Part shown: positions 1-4,778 of the stretch, one piece after another | Position numbering within the stretch: the first letter of the stretch is position 1 | Layout: each line of letters begins with the position of its first letter | Program-made: the position numbers and the translations under genes | Notes under the pieces: model-generated | Databases searched by the model: none | Seen by the model: the letters and a program-made list of their open reading frames with translations, nothing else | Told to the model about the DNA's origin: nothing | DNA from: an uncultured Oscillospiraceae bacterium | GTDB lineage: Bacteria; Bacillota; Clostridia; Oscillospirales; Oscillospiraceae | Direction of reading: 5' to 3' | Assembly: GCA_910587345.1 (NCBI GenBank) | Contig: CAJUKH010000060.1 | Location: 1-5,962 of the forward strand | DNA: 5,962 bases

Positions 1-59
1 AGGATTTTGGCGATCAGTTCCCGGCCCCGCCGGGGGATGGTGCATCCGTATTGGCTCAT
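1..59 (-). CDS. Probable tail fibre / tail-collar fibre protein, N-terminal fragment
   Basis: Only the first 19 codons lie in the window; the gene runs off the left edge. The ATG at 59-57 is preceded by a perfect GGAGGA (68-73) at 8 bases, and starts 4 bases after the gpI stop. The visible peptide begins M-S-Q-Y-G-C-T-I-P and continues through a basic R-R-G-R stretch into E-L-I-A-K-I. A short start followed by 'G-R-E-L-I-A-K' resembles the N-termini of phage tail-collar fibre proteins, which attach the fibre to the baseplate. Position directly after tail protein I is where P2-like phages encode the receptor-binding fibre (gpH). Family assignment rests mainly on gene order, since 19 residues are too few to prove it. 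Receptor specificity would lie in the missing C-terminal part. Confidence 0.6.
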   Translation of the reverse strand, partial: MSQYGCTIPRRGRELIAKI

Positions 60-63
60 TTTT

Positions 64-1071
64 TCATTCCTCCAATTCTGGCAGTCTGGTTTCGCTGATA
101 TTTTGCAGGGCGGCGGTGGCCTTCCCCTTACAAACGGCTGTTAATGCGGTGTCGAAATCCTCAAGGCGTGGGAGCCTTGTCTCTGTGACCGGCAGGAGCG
201 GCCTTGCGCTGATACGCTGGACGGCTCTCATATCGTGGGGCGGCAATTCCTCAAGGAAGGGGAGGGCCGTCTCTGTGACCGTCTGGACCGCCGCTGTGGC
301 GTGTTCTATCAGCTCCGGCATAACGGTGGTGTCGTTCTCCTTTAGGGCCGGGAGGGCCGTCTCTGTGACGCTCTGCAACGCTGCCGAGGCCCTGCCGGAA
401 ATGGCGGCGGTAGCAAAAACCGGCTCAAGGGTTGGGAGGGTGGTGCTTTGCGGCCCGTCCCCCAGGACGGGGGTAAGGTGGAAAAGGTTGCCGGGAAAAA
501 CCGGCTCAATTTCCGGGAGGGTGGTTATGGGCATCGGTTTCCCCAAAAACGGGGTTATATAGACCTTGCCGTCAAGCTCCAAATAGGTAATGATGCTGTC
601 GAGCCAGCTTGTGAGCCGCTTCACGCTGGCGATCATGCGGCGTAATTCCTCCATCATTTTCGGGGTAATCATCCCGGCTATGGGGATGTTCACCTGGAAG
701 TGGTGCGGCTCTCCGCCGTAGTTAAACCATTCATCAATACCGCCGTTGCCGAAAACCGCCTTTATAACCCAGTCAACCGCCGCCGGGGTCCCCAGGCTGG
801 CATAATAGGGCAAGGTCCCTTTAATCAAGGTCCGCTTTGTTTCGAGCGGGAGGCTGTCCTCATAGGCCGGGGTTCGTAGCTCAACGGCCAAATAGTCCAG
901 GATTCTTTCCTCCAAACTGTCAACAGCGGCCATGAGCCGGGTCCGCTCTACAAGGGCCAAAATGCGGCGTTTCTCCTGCAGGACGGCGTAGGCGATGGCT
1001 ATTGTTTCCGGGTTGTGCCGGAGGCTGTTGCTCAAGAGGTCGGTGATCTGGCCGTCGTGGATGTTAATCAT
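64..1071 (-). CDS. Phage tail protein I (gpI-like baseplate wedge/fibre adaptor) with repetitive C-terminal extension
   Basis: This 335-residue protein is predicted to join baseplate wedge to tail fibre, as gpI does in P2. Residues 1 to about 170 look like the gpI family: an N-terminal M-I-N-I-H-D start, a helical region, the K-R-x-L-I-K segment, a G-T-P-A-A-V motif (94-99), an E-W-F-x-Y-G-G motif near 114-120, then a helix with K-R-L-T-S-W-L. Ordinary gpI proteins are roughly 180-220 residues, so about 150 residues are extra. From about residue 182 to the end the protein is a tandem array of T-x-L-P-x-L-E units (described separately). I chose the ATG at 1071 because GGAGGG (1084-1079) sits 7 bases upstream and the resulting 8-base overlap with the gpJ stop (ATGATTAA) mirrors the gp25/gpJ junction. 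An upstream in-frame ATG at 1086 would add five residues and has a weaker AAAGGTG site. The N-terminal family call is firm; the extension's function is unknown. Confidence 0.88.
   Translation of the reverse strand: MINIHDGQITDLLSNSLRHNPETIAIAYAVLQEKRRILALVERTRLMAAVDSLEERILDYLAVELRTPAYEDSLPLETKRTLIKGTLPYYASLGTPAAVDWVIKAVFGNGGIDEWFNYGGEPHHFQVNIPIAGMITPKMMEELRRMIASVKRLTSWLDSIITYLELDGKVYITPFLGKPMPITTLPEIEPVFPGNLFHLTPVLGDGPQSTTLPTLEPVFATAAISGRASAALQSVTETALPALKENDTTVMPELIEHATAAVQTVTETALPFLEELPPHDMRAVQRISARPLLPVTETRLPRLEDFDTALTAVCKGKATAALQNISETRLPELEE
67..528 (-). repeat. In-frame T-x-L-P repeat array in the gpI C-terminus
   Basis: Six T-x-L-P-x-[LI]-[EK] motifs occur with first-codon starts at 528, 447, 363, 273, 183 and 93 on the minus strand. 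Successive spacings are therefore 27, 28, 30, 30 and 30 residues; the last copy is cut short by the stop codon. The better-conserved 30-residue unit reads roughly E-T-x-L-P-x-L-E-E, then D-T at positions 11-12 in two of the three units, then an A-T-A-A-[LV]-Q segment before the next unit. DNA similarity is partial: 261-279 and 351-369 are identical over 19 bases and 90 bases apart, and a 14-base stretch ending in cggctcaa recurs 81 bases apart near 416-429 and 497-510. This points to internal duplication followed by divergence. Confidence 0.9.
68..73 (-). promoter_or_regulatory. Ribosome binding site of the fibre gene
   Basis: GGAGGA on the minus strand lies inside the last codons of gpI (the Leu-Glu-Glu end) and 8 bases before the ATG at 59-57. 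It supports a genuine short-gap start for the otherwise truncated fibre gene. Confidence 0.75.
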
Positions 1072-2221
1072 CTTCAAGCCCTCCATAGGACACCTTTACG
1101 GTGCCTACCTGGGCGACCTCCGTGTCCCCTATGGGGGCATATTCGGGGCTTGCAACGATGGGCCGTTTTGCCCCGGCCTCCCGTATGCGCCGGACAAGCT
1201 CCGAGGGGTTAATATCCCGGCCTATTTCCATGGTCTGCCACCTGTTGTAGGCTGCTACGGCCTCCGCCACCCGGCCCTGTATGGCGGTGGCCTGGGCCTT
1301 GTCGGAGCGACCTATGTAGTAGGTCAGCTCAAGATCATAGGTCCTCACGCCGGGGGCCGAAACCGTTACAAAGTCGGTCATGGGCCGGACCTCTCGGTCC
1401 CGGAGAAATTCCTGCAAGCCCTCTATAACCTCTTGCCCCGGCAGGGTCCCGTCCCGCATCAGGATGTAAACCTCCGCCTTTCCGGCCTCTTGCAGGGAAA
1501 CGGGGCGCACCGAGCCTATATCCGTGTTGTAGGTTTTGGCCCAGTATGTGTAGGCGTCCTGTGGTCCGGCGGTGCTATAGCCGGAGGGGGCTAAATAGGT
1601 CCGCTCTGCGAGGCTGGTATCGTCCTCCAGGTCGGTGCCGTCGGAGGTGTCGGTTATGTTCTCTACGCTCTCAACGTATGGGAGCGGGTCCACCAGTACG
1701 TTGATCTGGCCCTTTAGGAAATTGTTGCCCTCAATGCCGACCTTTGTGCAGATGGCGTCAACGTCTACAAACCCGGCCCCGGCGGGGGCCTCCGCATATT
1801 CCTCCGTCAGAAAATAAACGCCGTCCCCGTTGGTGGCCCTGGTACCCGCCGGGATGCCGATGGCGTAGTCCCGGACTGCCGAAAGGGTAAAGCGGAGGGT
1901 TGTTCTGGCCGCTGTGGCCTGTTGCCGGGTAACACGTCGGTTTCCGGCGAGGCTGTCCAAAAACTCCCCATAGCTGTATTTCAAAAGGTCCTGTTTCCCG
2001 GCCCGGTCCACGTATTGCTCAATCTGGAACAGGTCCAGGGCTATGGCGTAAAGCTGTACCCGGTTCGGGTCTGCCGCTCCGAGGCTTACCGCCTTGCCGG
2101 TGACCTCTTTGTAGCGTTTCTCATAATTGGCGACTAGCCGCTGCATCATGGCGTCCAGGGTGTCGTTCTCAATAAAAGAAACGTCCGGCAGGTCGAAAAC
2201 CGATTTTAGAAGGTTATCCAA
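1064..2221 (-). CDS. Baseplate J-like wedge protein
   Basis: This is a 385-residue member of the baseplate J family (P2 gpJ, Mu gp47, XkdT-like), a structural subunit of the baseplate wedge that rings the central hub and changes conformation on contraction. Visible family signatures, numbered from the TTG at 2221: an I-P-A-G-T-R motif followed by N-G-D-G-V-Y-F (about 123-137), I-E-G-N-N-F (163-168), N-I-T-D-T-S-D-G-T-D with an acidic E-D-D and E-R (188-207), a tyrosine-rich A-Y-T-Y-W-A segment, R-P-M-T-D-F-V-T-V (279-287) and I-N-P-S-E-L-V-R-R-I near the C-terminus. Length fits the family. No ATG exists at a plausible place. TTG at 2221 has AGGTGG 9 bases upstream and overlaps the gp25 stop by 8 bases; a TTG at 2227 is possible but only 3 bases from that site. 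It lies between gp25/gpW and gpI, as in P2. Confidence 0.93.
   Translation of the reverse strand: MDNLLKSVFDLPDVSFIENDTLDAMMQRLVANYEKRYKEVTGKAVSLGAADPNRVQLYAIALDLFQIEQYVDRAGKQDLLKYSYGEFLDSLAGNRRVTRQQATAARTTLRFTLSAVRDYAIGIPAGTRATNGDGVYFLTEEYAEAPAGAGFVDVDAICTKVGIEGNNFLKGQINVLVDPLPYVESVENITDTSDGTDLEDDTSLAERTYLAPSGYSTAGPQDAYTYWAKTYNTDIGSVRPVSLQEAGKAEVYILMRDGTLPGQEVIEGLQEFLRDREVRPMTDFVTVSAPGVRTYDLELTYYIGRSDKAQATAIQGRVAEAVAAYNRWQTMEIGRDINPSELVRRIREAGAKRPIVASPEYAPIGDTEVAQVGTVKVSYGGLEDD
1079..1084 (-). promoter_or_regulatory. Ribosome binding site deciding the gpI start
   Basis: GGAGGG on the minus strand is 7 bases upstream of the ATG at 1071-1069. It overlaps the alternative ATG at 1086-1084, which makes the downstream ATG the better start. 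The site lies inside the last codons of gpJ, consistent with translational coupling. Confidence 0.65.
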
Positions 2222-2522
2222 TGGCAAGCACCACCTTTGCTCTTAATTTCCCCTCTGCCCCCTCCGCCTGGAAGTCAACCCCCGTAACCCGCACCCGTGG
2301 CTCCCACTGCTCTACCGCCTCAATGGCGGCGGCGGTAAAGAGGCCCTTTGCGATATTGGGGGGAAAGTCCAAATAGGCAACGTCAAGGCCGAAATCCCGG
2401 TAAAGGGGGCAAGTGCCGACCGGGGTCAATAGAAGGGTGTGAACGTTGCGCACGATCTCCCTGCGGACGTCGGTATCGCTTTCCCCGTACTCAAAACCGA
2501 CCTCAATGCCTGATAGGTCCAT
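2214..2522 (-). CDS. gp25/gpW-like baseplate wedge protein
   Basis: This 102-residue protein belongs by appearance to the gp25-like family (T4 gp25, P2 gpW, XkdS-related). In those phages it forms the wedge core and seeds sheath polymerisation. The hallmark is the segment at about residues 20-45: a conserved Arg-rich helix, then L-L-T-P-V-G-T-C-P-L, then Y-R-D-F-G-L-D. A second signature, A-I-E-A-V-E-Q-W-E-P-R-V-R-V, spans about 65-79 and precedes the closing beta strands. Length matches the family. The ATG at 2522-2520 follows a purine-rich GGAAGGAAGGGG stretch in the 18-base gap after gpU, the largest gap in the window. The stop overlaps the gpJ start, consistent with coupled synthesis of wedge proteins. 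Confidence 0.93.
   Translation of the reverse strand: MDLSGIEVGFEYGESDTDVRREIVRNVHTLLLTPVGTCPLYRDFGLDVAYLDFPPNIAKGLFTAAAIEAVEQWEPRVRVTGVDFQAEGAEGKLRAKVVLAIG
2231..2238 (-). promoter_or_regulatory. Ribosome binding site deciding the gpJ TTG start
   Basis: AAAGGTGG on the minus strand lies within the gp25 coding end. Its spacing is 9 bases to the TTG at 2221-2219 and only 3 bases to the TTG at 2227-2225, so the downstream TTG is preferred. No in-frame ATG or GTG lies nearby. Confidence 0.55.
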
Positions 2523-2540
2523 GCTGCCCCTTCCTTCCCG

Positions 2541-2936
2541 TTATAGGTATTCGCTCATGGTTATATTGAGCTTTGCGTTGGTCAAAACGCCGTTGTTGTA
2601 AATGGTTTCCCATGCTTCGCTTACGTCGGTAAGCCTCCACCAAAGACGGCCCACGGGTCTGCCTCCAACTATGAAAGGGTGAATTTCCCCCATCTCCGCC
2701 GCCCTCTCCATGCGCTCAATAATTGCCCTGGGGTCAACGCCGTAATTGAAATCAAGGGCAATTTCAAAGTTCAGCTTTTGGAGGTTGGGCCGCAAAAATT
2801 CCACTTGGTCCTTTAGGCCGATGCGGCTATGGGTGGCCCAGGAGGAGCCGACGGTCCTGTTCATATTGCGGAACGTGAAAACTTTATCCTCGCTCACGCT
2901 GAAAATAACGGCGGTTCCCCAGTTTGCTATTGCCAC
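2541..2936 (-). CDS. gpU-like phage tail terminator/completion protein
   Basis: This 131-residue protein resembles the P2 gpU family, which acts in tail completion or tail-tube termination. Visible signatures: an N-terminal W-G strand followed by S-E-D-K-V-x-T-F (about 14-22), W-A-T-H-S-R-I-G-L (33-41), a V-E-F-L segment (45-48), Y-G-V-D-P-R-A-I-I-E-R-M-E (65-77), then G-E-I-H-P-F-I-V-G-G-R-P-V-G (83-96) and a C-terminal S-E-A-W-E followed by amphipathic strands. P2 gpU has the same R-x-G-L, E-E-G-R-A-W-P-L-I and S-E-T pattern as I recall it. Start is GTG at 2936-2934, with AAAGGAGGG (2952-2944) 7 bases upstream. The gap to the gpV stop is 14 bases. In P2, U lies between T and X; here it is between V and gp25. 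Confidence 0.85.
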   Translation of the reverse strand: MAIANWGTAVIFSVSEDKVFTFRNMNRTVGSSWATHSRIGLKDQVEFLRPNLQKLNFEIALDFNYGVDPRAIIERMERAAEMGEIHPFIVGGRPVGRLWWRLTDVSEAWETIYNNGVLTNAKLNITMSEYL

Positions 2937-2943
2937 GGCCTAT

Positions 2944-2952
2944 CCCTCCTTT
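2944..2952 (-). promoter_or_regulatory. Ribosome binding site deciding the gpU GTG start
   Basis: AAAGGAGGG on the minus strand overlaps the gpV stop codon and sits 7 bases before the GTG at 2936-2934. It makes the non-ATG start convincing. Confidence 0.8.
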
Positions 2953-3523
2953 AGTTCGGCTCCCCTGTGGTGCCTCCGCTGTCGCCGGGGTGCGTGTGGT
3001 GGGCGAGGCTTACCTTCTTGCCGTCCGCTACAACGTCCCCGGTTACGGTAATGAGCGGGGTTGTGATCTTGATTCCGGCGGGGGCTGTTATCTCAATGGA
3101 GCCGTCTGCCTTGACCTTTATGATGGTGGTACCGTTCACCGTGAGGGTAAAGTCCTTTGTGGGCTTAATGTCATAGGTCCCGGTTATGACCTCCAAATAC
3201 TCAAGGGCCTTGTGGTCATACCGCTGGTAGGCGTCCCAATATTTGCGGTTGTAATCTTTGCGGTAAAGTTCTTCTTGCCCCTCCGGGGGGCGGTGTCCGT
3301 TGTGCCAAACGGGGCCGAGAATCACGGCGGCGCACGTTCCGTTGGAAAGGTGGGCGACAAGGACTTGGTCCCCTTCTTTCGGCATCCAATATTGCCACGC
3401 CAGGAAAGAAAAGGTTGCGGTCGTGCTGTCGTTCAAATCCTCATAGGTAACGCTTGCTTTCCCGTTTGGGTAGTCAATGCTTGAGAGCTTGCCTATTCTC
3501 AAGTATCCCTTATCGTAGGACAT
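2951..3523 (-). CDS. gpV-like baseplate assembly / central spike protein
   Basis: This 190-residue protein is expected to trimerise and form the membrane-piercing tip of the tail tube. Residues about 8-72 look like the N-terminal OB-fold (G-K-L-S-S-I-D, then V-T-Y, P-K-E-G-D-Q-V-L-V-A and A-A-V-I-L-G-P-V-W). A tyrosine- and basic-rich connector spans about 86-105. From about 115 to 172 there are alternating short beta repeats (D-F-T-L-T-V-N-G, I-I-K-V-K-A-D-G-S-I-E-I-T, I-K-I-T-T-P, I-T-V-T-G-D-V-V-A-D-G-K-K-V), typical of an intertwined beta-helix spike. The tip carries H-H-T-H-P-G-D-S-G-G (175-184); the H-x-H motif (176-178) matches the iron-binding apex known in P2 gpV and phi92 gp138. The protein ends eight residues after that tip segment. 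Start ATG at 3523 follows AAGGAGGA (3529-3536), 2 bases after the gpD stop. Confidence 0.94.
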   Translation of the reverse strand: MSYDKGYLRIGKLSSIDYPNGKASVTYEDLNDSTTATFSFLAWQYWMPKEGDQVLVAHLSNGTCAAVILGPVWHNGHRPPEGQEELYRKDYNRKYWDAYQRYDHKALEYLEVITGTYDIKPTKDFTLTVNGTTIIKVKADGSIEITAPAGIKITTPLITVTGDVVADGKKVSLAHHTHPGDSGGTTGEPN

Positions 3524-3525
3524 TG

Positions 3526-4563
3526 CTATCCTCCTTCTGAAACGGTGCTTGAAATGGCCGTAGGGCTTGAAATCCTCGGCTCAACCTTTCGGAGGTTAAG
3601 GCTCATTTTGTAGCCGCTGCCGATGCTGTGGGTCACTTGCTCAACGTAGTATTTCCCGGAGAGCCGCTCAAGTCCTGCTATCTCTATCGTGTCCGAGGCG
3701 ATCAGCCCCGGCCTTGCCATCATGGTCAGGCTCATGGTGGTGGTGCCTCTGTTGGCATTGTTCACCGCCGCCAGGGCTATGGCCGTCGCCTCCGTCAAAT
3801 TGTCTGCCGGTTCGTTATTGGTCAAGAGCCGTTCCTCTGTCCCGGCCTTTACGGTAAAGGTCTTGTTTTTGTCACTGTTGGTGTACTGGTAGCGGACGCC
3901 GGTATAGATGCCGGTGAGGGTGGTGTCCCAGGTCCAGCCGGGGTCAAAGTCCGCCGGGGTCAATATAAACTTGGGGCCTCTGGCCTCGTAGTCCGCCTCT
4001 GAAAAAACCACCAGCCGGTCATTGTAGATTTTTAGGGAAAGGCCGTATTTCTCAACGAGGCCGCTGTAAAAATCACAATCGTTTTGGTTGTTCTGTTCGA
4101 CCTTCTCAATGGCCACGTCGCTGGCGTCAAAGAAAAGGGCAATCCCGGCCCGACCGGCTACTTTCTGCCCGATCTCCTGCAGGGTGGCCTGTTCATAGGT
4201 TTCCGTCCTGTCCTCCGACTTAAAGCTGGTGGAGGTTGGCAGGGCTATGGCGTCAAGGTTCATTTTGTCGGGTCCGCCGCTGAAACTGAAATCATCGACG
4301 CCAAAGGTGCCGCACGGGAAATGTATCACTTGCCCCGGTGCCGTCCAATTATAGAGGACAATGGTGGGGACCAGCTTGTCCCCCTTCACGGGAAACCACG
4401 GCCCTTTCCACCTGTTGTCCCGGTCATTCATAACGGCCCGGATGCTGTCGCTTTTCCCGGAGGCTACGTCCGTGTACTCAAAGGAATTTATATACCCGGC
4501 GACCTGCTCCGTGGCGTTTGCGCCGTTGTAGATCATGGAGACGGTGGCTCTGCGTGGCAGCAT
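3526..4563 (-). CDS. Phage late control D (gpD)-like tail hub protein
   Basis: This 345-residue protein matches the P2 gpD / Mu gp44 class of hub proteins (structural counterparts of T4 gp27), which form the trimeric ring linking tube to spike. Visible signatures: an N-terminal strand-rich domain with G-T-F-G-V-D-D-F-S-F-S-G-G-P (85-98), a F-K-S-E-D-R-T-E-T-Y-E-Q-A-T-L-Q-E-I segment (114-131), N-D-C-D-F-Y-S-G-L-V-E-K-Y-G-L-S-L (161-177), the counterpart of the E-S-D-x-x-F-L-x-x-L motif, and a C-terminal P-G-L-I-A-S-D-T-I-E-I-x-G-L then S-G-K-Y-Y-V-E-Q-V-x-H (285-312) followed by a G-Y-K-M-S-L-N-L strand. Start ATG at 4563 follows GGAGGA (4572-4577) and lies 3 bases after the gpX stop. X-D-V adjacency supports the hub role. 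The historical 'late control' name refers to P2 regulation and need not apply here. Confidence 0.92.
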   Translation of the reverse strand: MLPRRATVSMIYNGANATEQVAGYINSFEYTDVASGKSDSIRAVMNDRDNRWKGPWFPVKGDKLVPTIVLYNWTAPGQVIHFPCGTFGVDDFSFSGGPDKMNLDAIALPTSTSFKSEDRTETYEQATLQEIGQKVAGRAGIALFFDASDVAIEKVEQNNQNDCDFYSGLVEKYGLSLKIYNDRLVVFSEADYEARGPKFILTPADFDPGWTWDTTLTGIYTGVRYQYTNSDKNKTFTVKAGTEERLLTNNEPADNLTEATAIALAAVNNANRGTTTMSLTMMARPGLIASDTIEIAGLERLSGKYYVEQVTHSIGSGYKMSLNLRKVEPRISSPTAISSTVSEGG

Positions 4564-4566
4564 GGT

Positions 4567-4776
4567 CTATTTCCTCCATTCCGGCAAATCCCCGACCGTG
4601 TAGGTGTCCGTTACGTCGGGGGCGAAAACCACAACGCCGCCGGGGAATACCTCAATATCCAAAAGGCGGACGTTTTCCCTGGCCTCCATCAGCTCCTGCG
4701 TCCGCAGGACGTTCCCGTAGGCCCGGAGGGCTATCGTATCCCAGGTGTCCCCCATGACGGTCGTTATGGTCTTCAT
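4567..4776 (-). CDS. Tail protein X-like (LysM-like) protein
   Basis: This 69-residue protein resembles P2 gpX, a small LysM-fold tail protein of about 67 residues. The fold is seen as T-T-V-M-G-D-T-W-D-T-I-A-L-R-A-Y-G (5-21), with the G-D-x-W-D-x-I-A core and Y-G that mark the family, then a helix (V-L-R-T-Q-E-L-M-E-A) and P-G-G-V-V-V-F-A-P (45-53). In relatives this protein sits between tape measure and hub protein D, as here, and is thought to assist attachment of hub to tube. Its size argues against an exported peptidoglycan-binding enzyme. Start ATG at 4776 follows an AGGGGGT stretch and lies 2 bases after the tape measure stop. Confidence 0.92.
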   Translation of the reverse strand: MKTITTVMGDTWDTIALRAYGNVLRTQELMEARENVRLLDIEVFPGGVVVFAPDVTDTYTVGDLPEWRK

Positions 4777-4778
4777 GC

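Noticed and set aside
454..471. GC-rich inverted repeat (7-base stem, loop ccca) as a possible terminator
   Set aside because: It lies inside the gpI reading frame with no T-run following on the transcribed strand, and codes for the L-G-D-G-P-Q linker.
67..528. CRISPR array or diversity-generating variable repeat
   Set aside because: Repeats are imperfect, in frame and protein-level, without uniform spacers; no adenine-biased variable region, template repeat or reverse transcriptase is visible.
995..1594. Plus-strand open frame of 199 codons opposite gpJ
   Set aside because: Gly/Pro/Leu-rich shadow of the baseplate J gene with no recognisable family.
2924..3484. Plus-strand open frame of 186 codons opposite gpV
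   Set aside because: Lies wholly within the reverse of a firmly identified spike gene; no domain seen.
4567..4776. LysM-like protein as a cell-wall hydrolase or endolysin
   Set aside because: Only 69 residues, no catalytic domain or signal peptide, and it sits in the gpX position between tape measure and hub.
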